NCBI GenBank assembly: GCA_021777555.1
Contig: JAJYDK010000002.1
Location: 62,001 to 126,000 of the forward strand
Direction of reading: 5' to 3'
Origin: Pseudomonadota bacterium
GTDB lineage: Bacteria; Pseudomonadota; Gammaproteobacteria; Steroidobacterales; Steroidobacteraceae
Length of the DNA: 64,000 bases
The notes below the pieces were generated by a model. The model did no database searches and was not told the DNA's origin. It was given only the letters and a program-made list of their open reading frames with translations. Positions 8,128 through 16,525 of the stretch are shown piece by piece (the stretch's first letter is position 1; each line of letters starts with the position of its first letter). A program made the position numbers and the translations under genes.

Positions 8128-9576
8128 TCATTCGCTGGGCTCCGGCAGTCCCGCGGCCTCGCGCGGCGCAATCGCCTCGATCCCCGCCTCGATGTTGAGC
8201 GCGGCCACCTCGCCCACCAGGAACAGCGCGGGCGGGCAGATGTGCGCTTCGCGGCCTCGCTCGGCGATGTTCTCCAGGGTGCCGCGCAGGGTGCGTTGGC
8301 CCGGGAGCGTCGCCCGCTCGATGAGCGCGGCGGGAAGCGTGGGCGGGGCACCGGCGGCGCGCAGCCGTGAGACGATGTGGCCCAGGTGCGCCACGCCCAT
8401 GTAGAAGACGATCGTCTGATGGGGCCGGGCAAGCGCGTGCCAGTCGAGCGCATCGTCCTCGAGCGGATGTCCCGTCACCAGGGTGAGGCTCTGGGCCAAC
8501 TTGCGATGCGTCAGGGGAATGCCCGCAGCGGCTCCCGCCCCGAGCGCGGCGGTGATGCCGGGAACGACGACGTACGAGATGCCGTGCCGCGTCAGCACTT
8601 CGATCTCCTCACCGCCTCGGCCGAAGACGAAGGGATCGCCGCCCTTCAGGCGCGCTACGCGCAGCCCCTGGCGGGCGAAGCGGACCAGGAGCTCATGGAT
8701 CTGCTCCTGGTCGGTGTGCGGGCCGCGCGCCCCCTGGGTCGTGCCCTTGCCGACGAACACCCGCTGCGCATCGCGCCGGCATCGCTCGAGCACCGCGGGT
8801 GGCACCAGGCGGTCATAGAGGACGACGTCCGCCTGTTGCAGCAGTTGCAGCGCGCGCAGCGTGAGCAGATCCGGGTCGCCGGGGCCGGCGCCGATCAGGT
8901 AGACCTCCCCGAGCCCCGCATCGCCGGTGGCCGCCGAGGCCGTGAGCTGTGTGGCGCGCAGCTCGCGCTCGAAATCTCCCTGGGCGGAGCGCTCATCGCC
9001 CCTCAACACCTGCGAGCCCACCTTGCCCCCGACGATGCGCTCCCAGAAAGGGCGCCGCGCGGAGGGCATCAAGGCGAGCTGCACGGCCTTGCGCCGCTCG
9101 CCGATGAATCTCGCCAGGGCGCCGAGCGTGGCGGGCAGCAGGGCCTCGATCTGCTCTCGCACCCAGCGCGTGAGCACGGGGGCGTTGCCGGCCGACCCGA
9201 CCGCCACGACGACCGGAGAGCGGTCGATGATGGCGGGAAAGATGAAGGTCGAGAGCTCCGGATCATCGACGACATTGATCGGGATCGCGCGCGCGCGGGC
9301 CGCCTCGGAAACGGCCGTATTGACGGCCTTGCGGTCGGTGGCGCCGATGGCAATCCGCGCGCCGTCGAGGTGGTGCGGTTGGAACGCCTCGGCGAGATGA
9401 CGGATCCGGCCCGCCGCGGCGTACTGGGTCAGGTCCTCGCGCAGCTCGGGCGCGACCACCGTGACGTCGGCGCCGCACCGCAGGAGCAGATCAATCTTGC
9501 GTTGCGCGACCCGTCCGCCTCCGACCACCACGGTGGGTGCGCTGCGAAGGCGCAGGAAGATGGGCAGATGCTCCAT
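8128..9576 (-). CDS. cysG: Siroheme synthase (trifunctional)
   Basis: CysG makes siroheme, the cofactor of sulfite reductase, from uroporphyrinogen III by methylation, oxidation and iron insertion. The 482-residue product has the usual two-part build: an N-terminal dehydrogenase/ferrochelatase part with the NAD loop VVGGGRVAQRK (residues 18-28), and from about residue 220 the uroporphyrinogen methyltransferase part with VYLIGAGPGDPDLLT and VVPGITAALGAGA. The start at 9576 places the conserved MEHLPIFLRL first. The gene begins 17 bases after cysH, and its product would serve the sulfite reductase encoded at 13306-14994. Confidence 0.95.
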   Translation of the reverse strand: MEHLPIFLRLRSAPTVVVGGGRVAQRKIDLLLRCGADVTVVAPELREDLTQYAAAGRIRHLAEAFQPHHLDGARIAIGATDRKAVNTAVSEAARARAIPINVVDDPELSTFIFPAIIDRSPVVVAVGSAGNAPVLTRWVREQIEALLPATLGALARFIGERRKAVQLALMPSARRPFWERIVGGKVGSQVLRGDERSAQGDFERELRATQLTASAATGDAGLGEVYLIGAGPGDPDLLTLRALQLLQQADVVLYDRLVPPAVLERCRRDAQRVFVGKGTTQGARGPHTDQEQIHELLVRFARQGLRVARLKGGDPFVFGRGGEEIEVLTRHGISYVVVPGITAALGAGAAAGIPLTHRKLAQSLTLVTGHPLEDDALDWHALARPHQTIVFYMGVAHLGHIVSRLRAAGAPPTLPAALIERATLPGQRTLRGTLENIAERGREAHICPPALFLVGEVAALNIEAGIEAIAPREAAGLPEPSE

Positions 9577-9593
9577 GCCATCCGCAATCGGGT

Positions 9594-10316
9594 TCAGGCT
9601 TGGGCCGCCGCATGGCGTGCCCGGGGGTGTAGGCCGCATTCACGAGACTCGGGTTGCTCCCACCACCAACGGCCGGCACGGCGGCTCTCACCCGGCTGGA
9701 TGGCGCGGGTGCAGGGCGAGCAGCCGATGCTGGGGAACTGGCGGTCGTGCAGGACATTGTACGGCAGCTTGTGCGCCCGGATGTACTGCCAGACCTCGGT
9801 CTCGGACCAATCGAGCAGCGGGCTCACCTTGTAAAGGCCGTACTCGCTGTCCCATTCCACGGGGTCGGCCTTCGCGCGGGTCGCCGACTGCTCGCGCCGC
9901 ACACCGGTGATCCACGCGGTGTAGCCCGCGATGGCGCGCTTGAAGGGCTCGATCTTGCGCACCTGGCAGCAGGAGAGGCGCGCCTCGAGGCTGTGGTAGA
10001 AGCCGTTCACCCCCTGAGAGGCGGCCAGGCGCTCGAGCGAGCGGGCATCCGGGTACACCACGCGCAGCGAGCGCTGGTAGCGCCGCTCGAGCTTCTCCAG
10101 GAGGTCGTAGGTCTCCTGGTGCAGCCGGCCCGTGTCGATGCTGAACAGGTCGATCTCGGGCACGTGGGTCCAGATGATGTCGGTGAGCACCATCGCCTCC
10201 GCGCCGAGGCTGTTCGAGTAGACCACCCGGCCGTGCTCCCGGACGGCCTCGATGAGCCGCTCGCGCACGGAGGAGGCCTTCTGCTCGAGGTCGGAGAGGT
10301 TTACGAGTTCACCCAT
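9594..10316 (-). CDS. cysH: Assimilatory adenylyl-sulfate (APS) reductase, CysH family
   Basis: This reduces activated sulfate to sulfite using thioredoxin. The 240-residue protein has the PP-loop-like start (YSNSLGAEAMVL), Cys116-Cys117 (SCCQVRK), Cys199-x-x-Cys202 (GCSPC) and the C-terminal Cys227 in ECGLH. The two extra cysteine pairs are ligands of a 4Fe-4S cluster, which marks enzymes that use APS directly rather than PAPS. This predicts that no APS kinase (cysC) step is needed. It is the first gene of the minus-strand cys operon and is divergent from cysB, with 111 bases between the starts. Confidence 0.93.
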   Translation of the reverse strand: MGELVNLSDLEQKASSVRERLIEAVREHGRVVYSNSLGAEAMVLTDIIWTHVPEIDLFSIDTGRLHQETYDLLEKLERRYQRSLRVVYPDARSLERLAASQGVNGFYHSLEARLSCCQVRKIEPFKRAIAGYTAWITGVRREQSATRAKADPVEWDSEYGLYKVSPLLDWSETEVWQYIRAHKLPYNVLHDRQFPSIGCSPCTRAIQPGESRRAGRWWWEQPESRECGLHPRARHAAAQA

Positions 10317-10326
10317 GGTGCGGGCG

Positions 10327-10332
10327 ACTATA
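10327..10332 (-). promoter_or_regulatory. Putative -10 element of the cysH operon
   Basis: TATAGT on the minus strand, ten bases before the cysH ATG. The -35 position (TTCTGT at a 17-base spacing) is poor, as expected for an activator-dependent promoter such as a CysB target. The sulfite reductase gene has the same TATAGT hexamer before its start. Confidence 0.42.
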
Positions 10333-10350
10333 GCGAGGGGGGGTGGATCA

Positions 10351-10371
10351 CAGAACGAATGATTGCTTCTG
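10351..10371. promoter_or_regulatory. Dyad in the cysH-cysB divergent region
   Basis: CAGAA (10351-10355) and TTCTG (10367-10371) form a perfect dyad with an 11-base spacer. Eleven-base spacing is typical of LysR-type sites, though this is A-N11-T at the core rather than the usual T-N11-A. It covers the -35 position of the cysH promoter, so it is a candidate CysB site. Confidence 0.35.
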
Positions 10372-10427
10372 TCGCTCTCCCGCCCGGTTATGGATGGCGC
10401 GATGCGCATGGGATAGGCTCTGGCCCC

Positions 10428-11399
10428 ATGAAACTGCATCAATTGCGCTACCTGGCCGCCGTCGCCCAGAGCGGGCTCAATATCACCGCCGCGGCCCAGA
10501 AGCTGCACACCTCCCAGCCGGGTGTGAGCAAGCAGATCAAGCTGCTCGAGGATGAGCTCGGCTTCCAGATCTTCGTGCGCGAGGGCCGCAATCTCACCCG
10601 CATCACCCCGGCGGGCCAGCAGGTGATCGACCGGGCGATCCACGTGCTGCAGGAGGTGCAGAGCATCCGGGGACTGTCCACGGAGCTGCGCGATGAGGGG
10701 CGCGGGAGCCTCTCGATCGGCACCACCCACACCCAGGCGCGCTACGTGCTGCCGGCGGTGATCCGCGAGTTCCGGGCCAAGTACCCCAATGTGCGTCTCA
10801 ACCTGCACCAGGGAACCTCCGAGCAGCTCGCCGAGATGGTGGCGCAGGATCGCATCGACTGCGCGATCGCCACCGGCTCGGAGCATCGCTTCGCGAGCCT
10901 CACGCTGCTGCCCTGCTACCGGTGGAGCCGCGTGGTCATCGCGCCACGCGAGCATCCGCTCGCCAACGCGGGCCGGCTCACCTACCGCACGCTCTCGGCC
11001 TATCCCCTCATCACCTACACGTTCAGTTTCAACGGCCCCTCCTCGCTCAACGAGGCGTTTGCCCGCGCGGGCGTTACGCCCAACGTCGCCATTACCGCGC
11101 AGGATGCGGATGTGATCGTCACATACGTGCGCCTCGGCCTCGGAGTCGGGATCGTGGCGCCCATGGCGGTGGCCGAGGATGCGCAGGATCTGGCGATACT
11201 CGATGCCGCGCATCTGTTGCCGGCGCACACGACGTGGCTCGGTTTTCGGCGGGGTACGCTGCTGCGCAAGTACATGTACGACTTCGCGCAGCTGCTCGCG
11301 CCGCACCTGGATCGGCGCCTCGTGGATCGTGCGCACCGCGCCGCCACGGCCGAAGATACCGCGGCGTTGTTCGCGGACATCAAACTTCCACAGCGCTAA
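10428..11399 (+). CDS. cysB: LysR-type transcriptional regulator CysB
   Basis: CysB activates sulfur assimilation genes when N-acetylserine signals sulfur limitation. The 323-residue product has the length of E. coli CysB (324) and starts MKLHQLRYLAAVAQSGLNIT, with the winged helix-turn-helix (AAAQKLHTSQPGVSKQIKLLE) and the family hallmark IGTTHTQARYVLP (near residue 99) of the effector domain. The start at 10428 was chosen for this N-terminus; the frame is open upstream across cysH. It is divergent from the cysH-cysG-cysteine synthase operon, its likely target, and is followed 25 bases later by malQ. Confidence 0.95.
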   Translation: MKLHQLRYLAAVAQSGLNITAAAQKLHTSQPGVSKQIKLLEDELGFQIFVREGRNLTRITPAGQQVIDRAIHVLQEVQSIRGLSTELRDEGRGSLSIGTTHTQARYVLPAVIREFRAKYPNVRLNLHQGTSEQLAEMVAQDRIDCAIATGSEHRFASLTLLPCYRWSRVVIAPREHPLANAGRLTYRTLSAYPLITYTFSFNGPSSLNEAFARAGVTPNVAITAQDADVIVTYVRLGLGVGIVAPMAVAEDAQDLAILDAAHLLPAHTTWLGFRRGTLLRKYMYDFAQLLAPHLDRRLVDRAHRAATAEDTAALFADIKLPQR

Positions 11400-11424
11400 C
11401 GACCACCGCATACCGGCTGTCAGC

Positions 11425-12786
11425 ATGAGTGATCAACGCCTGCCGGCGCTCGACCGGCGCCGTGCCGGGGTGCTGCTGCACCTCGGCTCGCTCGAGGCGC
11501 CGCTCGGCCGAGGCGGGCGGGCGTTCATCGACTGGCTCGCCGAGGCCGGGTTCAGCGTGTGGCAGTTTCTGCCGCTCGGGCCGACGGGAGCGGATCGCTC
11601 GCCGTACTTTGCGCGCTCGGACTTCGCCGGCAACACCGACTTCCTCGACCCGGCCCCGCTGGTCGAGGCCCTCCCCGAGGAGCATGCGCAGTTTGCCGAG
11701 GCGACCTGGAACTGGCTGGATGATTACGCGCTTTTCGAGGTGTTGAGCGCGCAGCTCGGGGGCCGGCCCTGGTGGAGCTGGCCCGAGGCGCTGCGCGATC
11801 GGGAGCCGGCCGCCCTCGAGCGGCTGCGGCGCGGGCATGCCGCCGACATCGAGCGCATCCGCCTCGGGCAGTTCGCGTTCTTCATCCAGTGGCGAAGGCT
11901 GCGCGAGTATGCCCATTCGCGGGGCGTGCGCCTCTTCGGCGACCTGCCGTTCTACGTCGGGCCGATGTCCGCCGAGACCTGGATGTACCGCGAGCAGTTT
12001 CAACTCGACGCCACCGGCAGAGCAAGCGCGGTGGCGGGGGTGCCGCCCGACTATTTTTCCGAGAACGGTCAGGTCTGGGGCAACCCGCTCTATGACTGGC
12101 AGACCTTGCAGCGCGAGCGTTTCGCGTACTGGCGTGCGCGCGTGGAGGCGCAGCTTGCCCGTGTGGACGTGCTGCGCATCGATCACTTCCGGGCCTTCGC
12201 GGCGCACTGGGCGGTTCCGGCGGGCGCCGCCGATGCGAGGGGCGGGCAGTGGTGTGCGACCCCGGGGCGGGAGCTGCTCACGATCCTGCGCGATGAGACC
12301 GGCGATCTGCCGATCGTGGCGGAGGATCTCGGCCTCATCACCGAGGATGTGGTGGCCTTGCGCCGGGACTTCGGGCTTCCCGGCATGCGGGTGCTGCAGT
12401 TCGCCTTCGACGGGTCACCGGACAATCCGCATCTGCCGCATCGGATCGATGCCGACTGTGTGGTGTATACCGGCACGCACGACAATGACACGACGGCGGG
12501 CTGGTACCACGGCCTGGATGCCTCCGCGCGGGAGTACGTCGATCGGGTGATGGGGTTCGGGCCCGATGCGATGCCCGAAGCGCTCGCCCGCGCCGCGCTC
12601 GATTCCGCGGCCACACTCGCGGTCATTCCCGCCCAGGACCTGCTCGGCCTGGGCTCGGAGGCGAGACTGAACATCCCCGGCACCCAGCGGCCGCAGAACT
12701 GGCGCTGGCAGCTGCCGGCGGGGGCGCTCACGGGCCCCCTCGCCGCGCACTGGGCCGAGATCAACTGGCAGTGCGAGCGGGCCTGA
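11425..12786 (+). CDS. malQ: 4-alpha-glucanotransferase (amylomaltase, GH77)
   Basis: MalQ transfers alpha-1,4-glucan segments between maltodextrins or to glucose and acts in glycogen or maltose metabolism in the cytoplasm. The product has 453 residues, shorter than the common 500 or more. Catalytic residues are visible: Asp253 (RIDHFR) as nucleophile, Glu300 (VAEDLG) as acid/base, and Asp353 in THDND. Other family blocks are FGDLPFYV (171-178) and AGVPPDYFS (204-212). The start at 11425 lies 25 bases after cysB, so it may be read from the cysB transcript; I know of no functional link between the two. Confidence 0.93.
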   Translation: MSDQRLPALDRRRAGVLLHLGSLEAPLGRGGRAFIDWLAEAGFSVWQFLPLGPTGADRSPYFARSDFAGNTDFLDPAPLVEALPEEHAQFAEATWNWLDDYALFEVLSAQLGGRPWWSWPEALRDREPAALERLRRGHAADIERIRLGQFAFFIQWRRLREYAHSRGVRLFGDLPFYVGPMSAETWMYREQFQLDATGRASAVAGVPPDYFSENGQVWGNPLYDWQTLQRERFAYWRARVEAQLARVDVLRIDHFRAFAAHWAVPAGAADARGGQWCATPGRELLTILRDETGDLPIVAEDLGLITEDVVALRRDFGLPGMRVLQFAFDGSPDNPHLPHRIDADCVVYTGTHDNDTTAGWYHGLDASAREYVDRVMGFGPDAMPEALARAALDSAATLAVIPAQDLLGLGSEARLNIPGTQRPQNWRWQLPAGALTGPLAAHWAEINWQCERA

Positions 12787-12795
12787 GCAGCCCGC
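12777..12795. terminator. Hairpin between convergent malQ and DUF934 genes
   Basis: GCGGGC (12777-12782), a seven-base loop, then GCCCGC (12790-12795). It spans the malQ stop and the 16-base gap to the converging gene. There is no U-tract, so its role as terminator is a guess. Confidence 0.3.
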
Positions 12796-12802
12796 CCGCG
12801 GT

Positions 12803-13309
12803 TCAGCCTGTCGCGCGGGCTCTTCTTGTCGCCCACACCGGCGCATGGCCGTCGGCGGCCGGCTGATAGGCGACGCGGATCTCATCCAGTGCTGAACGGC
12901 AGGCCTCGAGGTCCTGATCGGGGCGCGGAACGATGGCATCGAAACCGCAGCGCCCGAGCCAGAAGACGAGATCGCGGACCACATCGCCGAGCGCGCGCAG
13001 CTCACCCGTGAAGCCCAGGCGGTTGCGCAACAACACGGCCTGAGTGAGCGCCCGCCCGTCGGCGAAGACCGGAAACTGCAGCGCGATGAGGGGACGGTCG
13101 GCGATCTCCGGGTAGATGGCCTCGACGTCCTCGGTGTTGGGCAGCAGCACCCCGATCGCAGCGGCGCCCGCAACCAACTCCTCGCGCTCGGCCCTCCAGC
13201 GGGCGAGCGGCACGATGAGCTTGCCGGAAGCGCGTGGCTGCGTCGTTCCATCCACCGCGAGAGTCCAGTCATTCTCGGCGATGGTATGCCTGCGAATGAT
13301 CCGGCTCAT
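12803..13309 (-). CDS. DUF934 protein associated with sulfite reduction
   Basis: The 168-residue product belongs to the DUF934 group, which is often found directly after ferredoxin-type sulfite or nitrite reductases and has been annotated as an oxidoreductase probably involved in sulfite reduction. Visible blocks are GVLLPNTEDVEAIYPEI (near 56), IALQFPVFADGRALTQA (near 77) and LGFTGELRALGDVVRDL (near 100). No metal or nucleotide motif is clear, and the biochemical role is not known. Its ATG overlaps the sulfite reductase stop (ATGA, 13306-13309), so the two are surely co-translated. Upstream in-frame sequence belongs to that gene. Confidence 0.85.
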   Translation of the reverse strand: MSRIIRRHTIAENDWTLAVDGTTQPRASGKLIVPLARWRAEREELVAGAAAIGVLLPNTEDVEAIYPEIADRPLIALQFPVFADGRALTQAVLLRNRLGFTGELRALGDVVRDLVFWLGRCGFDAIVPRPDQDLEACRSALDEIRVAYQPAADGHAPVWATRRARATG

Positions 13310-14994
13310 GCCGCGGCCGCCTCCGAGTCCTCGGTCTCGTACAGGCGCGCCTTGAAGGGCGCCATGCCGATGCGGCGATAGCACTCGATGAAGGTCTCAT
13401 CCTCGTCGCTGCGCAGCTCGAGGTAGGCGCGGATCAGCCGCTCGACCCCGTCGGCGATCTCATTGCGCGCGAGCGCGCGTCCGACACGCTCGCCGATGGC
13501 CGCGTCGTTCCCCGGACTGCCGCCGAGTGTCACCTGGTACCACTCCTCGCCATGCTTGTCGACGCCGAGGATGCCGATGTGTCCGACGCTGTGATGGCCG
13601 CACCCGTTCATGCAGCCGCTCATGGTGATGCGGATGGGACCGACCTCGTACTGCGCATCGAGGGAGTCGAAGCGGCGGTAGATGTCGCGTGTCACCCCGA
13701 GCGTGCCGGCATTGGCGAGGCCGCAGAAATCCAGGCCGGGGCAGGCGATCATGTCGGTGGTGAGACCGATGTTGGGCGTGGCGAGCCTGGCCGCATCGAG
13801 CCTCATCCACAGCTCATGCAGGTCGCGCTCGGCGACATCCGCGAGCACCAGGTTCTGATCATAGGTGGAGCGCAGCTCGCCGAAGCTGTAGGCGTCGCAG
13901 AGCTCGGCCAGCGTCTCGAACTGCTCGGCCGTGCAGTCGCCCGGGGCCTGCTCCGGCGCCTTGAGCGACACGAACACGATGCGGTAGCCGGGGACCTTGT
14001 GCGCTCGCACGTTGCGCTTCACCCACGCGGCGAAGCGCGGATCGCGCGCCGTCCGCTCGCCGACGTCCGCCGCGGCCTCGGTGGCCGGCCGGTAGGGCGG
14101 GGCGCTGAAATAGCTGCGCATGCGCTCGATGTCCTCGGGCAGGAGCTTCAGCTGCCCGCCCTCGGCGCTCGAGCCGATGCGCGCGTACTCCTCCTCGATC
14201 GCCGCGCGGAAGCGCTCGATGCCCCACTCCCGGAGCACGATCTTGATGCGCGCCTTGTGGATGTTGTCGCGCCGCCCGAAACGGTTGAAGGTGCGAAGGA
14301 TCGCGCAGGCATAGAGCAGCAGATCGGACTCCGGCACGAAGGAGTTCATCTCCTGGCCGAGCAGCGGCTGGCGCCCGAGACCGCCGCCGACGAAGAAACG
14401 GTAGCCGATGGCGCCGTCGCGGCGCAGCACGTGCACCGCGGCGTCGTTGGTCCGTGTGGCCGCTCGATCGACTTTGGCGCCGGTGAAGCCGAACTTGAAC
14501 TTGCGCGGCAGCCAGTAGAACTCCGGATGGAGCGTGACGAACTGGCGCAGCAGCTCGCAGTACGGCCGCGGATCGACGATCTCATCGTCGGCCACGCCCG
14601 CGAGGTAGTCGCTGGTGATGTTGCGGGTGTCGTTGCCGCAGGCCTGGATGCTGTGCAGCTGCACCTCCGCCAGCTCGGCGAGGAGGTCGGGCACCTCGGG
14701 CAGCTGCGGCCAGTTGAGCTGGATGTTCTGGCGGGTGGTGAAGTGTCCGTAGCCCTTGTCGTACTTGCGTACGACGTGGGCCATCCGGCGCAGCTGCGCG
14801 GACTCGAGGAGGCCGTAGGGCACCGAGATGCGCAGCATGGGCGCATGACGCTGCTGGTAGAGCCCGTTGCGCAGGCGCAATTGCCGGAAATCGTCCTCCG
14901 AGAGCTCCCCGGCGAGGAAACGCCGCGTCTGGTCGCGGAATTGCTCGGTGCGCTGCGCCAGCAGCTCCCGGTCGATCTGGTCGTAGCGATACAT
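13306..14994 (-). CDS. Siroheme/4Fe-4S nitrite/sulfite reductase hemoprotein
   Basis: This enzyme of 562 residues catalyses the six-electron reduction of sulfite to sulfide (or nitrite to ammonia). Two ferredoxin-like half-domains and two NiR/SiR core domains are present; HFTTRQNIQLNW (near 84) is the first core motif, and the cluster/siroheme ligands are in CPGLDFC and MSGCMNGCGHHSVGHIG in the second half. The setting (cysB, cysG, cysH nearby; DUF934 overlap) argues for sulfite as substrate. There is no CysJ flavoprotein in the window, so electrons may come from ferredoxin or another donor. A promoter-like TATAGT lies six bases before the ATG. Confidence 0.93.
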   Translation of the reverse strand: MYRYDQIDRELLAQRTEQFRDQTRRFLAGELSEDDFRQLRLRNGLYQQRHAPMLRISVPYGLLESAQLRRMAHVVRKYDKGYGHFTTRQNIQLNWPQLPEVPDLLAELAEVQLHSIQACGNDTRNITSDYLAGVADDEIVDPRPYCELLRQFVTLHPEFYWLPRKFKFGFTGAKVDRAATRTNDAAVHVLRRDGAIGYRFFVGGGLGRQPLLGQEMNSFVPESDLLLYACAILRTFNRFGRRDNIHKARIKIVLREWGIERFRAAIEEEYARIGSSAEGGQLKLLPEDIERMRSYFSAPPYRPATEAAADVGERTARDPRFAAWVKRNVRAHKVPGYRIVFVSLKAPEQAPGDCTAEQFETLAELCDAYSFGELRSTYDQNLVLADVAERDLHELWMRLDAARLATPNIGLTTDMIACPGLDFCGLANAGTLGVTRDIYRRFDSLDAQYEVGPIRITMSGCMNGCGHHSVGHIGILGVDKHGEEWYQVTLGGSPGNDAAIGERVGRALARNEIADGVERLIRAYLELRSDEDETFIECYRRIGMAPFKARLYETEDSEAAAA

Positions 14995-15000
14995 GGCGGG

Positions 15001-15006
15001 ACTATA
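15001..15006 (-). promoter_or_regulatory. Putative -10 element of the sulfite reductase gene
   Basis: TATAGT on the minus strand, then CCCGCC and the ATG. With a normal -10 to start-point distance, transcription would begin at or next to the start codon. It is the same hexamer as the cysH -10. Confidence 0.45.
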
Positions 15007-15128
15007 GGCGGGCCCGGCCGGGGCACTAAATACCGTGTGGTTTGGCGGGGTGCCCGGGCGGTTATGAGCCGCGTCCGCCGCGCCGGGCGGGGCGCCCGGG
15101 ATGGGCGCAGTCCGAGGCCCGCTGGTGC

Positions 15129-15134
15129 GATAAT
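15129..15134 (+). promoter_or_regulatory. Putative -10 element of the maoC-citE operon
   Basis: GATAAT, one base from consensus, 34 bases before the maoC ATG. No clear -35. The 173-base divergent region (14995-15167) otherwise holds GC-rich palindromes such as GGGCGCCC. Confidence 0.35.
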
Positions 15135-15167
15135 GAGGGACCTGATCAAGACCGAGGGGAAGGGTCG

Positions 15168-15617
15168 ATGGGACTGTATTTCGAGGAATTCACCGTCGGG
15201 CAGCGGTTCGAGCACCAGGTGCGCCGGACCGTCACCGAGACCGACAACCTGCTCTTCAGCGCGCTCACCATGAATCCGGCGGCCATCCACCTCGACGCCG
15301 AGTATTGCAAGGACAGCCCCTTCGGGCAGCGCATCGTCAACAGCGTGTTCACGCTGGGTCTGCTGGTGGGCCTGTCGGTGTACGACACGACCTTCGGCAC
15401 CACGATCGGCAACCTCGGCTGGGAGGAGGTCAAGTTTCCGCGGCCCGTGCTGATTGGCGATACGCTGCGCGCCGTGACGATGGTGCATTCGCTGCGCGAG
15501 AGCCGCTCGCGCAGCGACTCCGGGATCGTCGTCTTCGAGCACCGCGCCTTCAACCAGCGCGACGAGGAGGTGGCATCCTGCCGCCGCGCGGCGCTCATGC
15601 TGAAGAGGCCCTCGTGA
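15168..15617 (+). CDS. MaoC-family (hot-dog fold) acyl-CoA hydratase
   Basis: The 149-residue hot-dog protein resembles MaoC-type enoyl-CoA or mesaconyl-CoA hydratases. The active-site block reads SALTMNPAAIHLD (residues about 24-36): the Asn, Pro and His of the hydratase-2 motif are kept, but the usual catalytic Asp before the Asn is Thr, as I recall for the branch that pairs with CitE-type lyases. It is fused by a GTGA overlap (15614-15617) to the CoA-ester lyase gene, so the two probably act in sequence on a C4-C5 acyl-CoA such as mesaconyl- or methylmalyl-CoA. The substrate is inferred. A GGGGAAGGG ribosome site precedes the ATG. Confidence 0.85.
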   Translation: MGLYFEEFTVGQRFEHQVRRTVTETDNLLFSALTMNPAAIHLDAEYCKDSPFGQRIVNSVFTLGLLVGLSVYDTTFGTTIGNLGWEEVKFPRPVLIGDTLRAVTMVHSLRESRSRSDSGIVVFEHRAFNQRDEEVASCRRAALMLKRPS

Positions 15618-16525
15618 GGATCCTTCGGTCGCTCCTGTTCGTGCCCGGGGACAGCGGACGCAAGCAGGCGAAGGGTCTCGCCACGGACGCCGATGCGCTG
15701 ATCCTCGATCTGGAGGATTCGGTGGCGCCCGAGCGGCTGCTCGCCGCGCGGGCCATGGTGTACGAGTTTCTGCAGGGCGAGCGCGAGCGGGCCCGCCAGC
15801 AGCTGTGGGTGCGGGTGAATGCGCTCTCGAGCGGGCGGCTGTTCGAAGACCTGACCGCCGTGTTGCCCGGCCGGCCCGCCGGCATCATGTTGCCCAAGGT
15901 CGACGCCTATGAGGACATCGAGCGGGTGGCGCGCTCGCTCGAGGCGCTCGAAGCCGGGCAGGGGCTGCTGGTCGGCTCGACGCCGCTTCTCGTGATCGCG
16001 ACCGAGACGCCTGCGGGACTGCTGGCGCTTCCCGGCTACGCGCGCGCCGCCGCCGGTCACGCGTCTTCGGCGCGGCGTCTGACGGGCCTGACGTGGGGCA
16101 TGGAGGATTTGTCGGCCGCTGTCGGTGCACGTGTCAAGGTCGATGCCGCGGGGATGCTGCGTCCGACCTTCCAGCTGGCCCGCACCAGCTGCCTGCTCGC
16201 CGCCGCCGCCCTCGGCGTCCCGGCGATCGATGGGGTGTATACCGATTTCCGCAACACCGAGGGGTTGCGGCGGGAGTCCGATGAGGCGCGAGGCGATGGC
16301 TTCACGGGCAAGCTCGCGATCCATCCCGATCAGGTCCCGGTGATCAACGAGGCCTTCACCCCGACGCAAGCCGAGGTGCAGTGGGCCCACCGCGTGGTGC
16401 GGGCGTTCCAGGCCGCCGCCGGTGCGGGCGTGACGGAGCTCGATGGCCAGATGATCGACCGGCCCCACTGGCTGCAGGCGCAGCGTATTCTTGCGATCGT
16501 GGATGACACGAGGAGCAGGCCGTGA
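15614..16525 (+). CDS. CoA-ester lyase, HpcH/CitE family
   Basis: This Mg-dependent TIM-barrel lyase (303 residues, GTG start) cleaves beta-hydroxyacyl-CoA esters such as malyl-, citramalyl- or methylmalyl-CoA. Diagnostic segments are RSLLFVPGDS (4-13), DALILDLEDSV (near 30), the metal-site Glu in IATETPAGLL (near 134), GMEDLSAAVG (near 160) and FTGKLAIHPDQV (near 237). It overlaps maoC by four bases and the following small gene by four bases, giving a tightly coupled triplet. Stand-alone CitE-like proteins without citrate lyase partners are common and often of unknown substrate. Confidence 0.9.
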   Translation: MRILRSLLFVPGDSGRKQAKGLATDADALILDLEDSVAPERLLAARAMVYEFLQGERERARQQLWVRVNALSSGRLFEDLTAVLPGRPAGIMLPKVDAYEDIERVARSLEALEAGQGLLVGSTPLLVIATETPAGLLALPGYARAAAGHASSARRLTGLTWGMEDLSAAVGARVKVDAAGMLRPTFQLARTSCLLAAAALGVPAIDGVYTDFRNTEGLRRESDEARGDGFTGKLAIHPDQVPVINEAFTPTQAEVQWAHRVVRAFQAAAGAGVTELDGQMIDRPHWLQAQRILAIVDDTRSRP

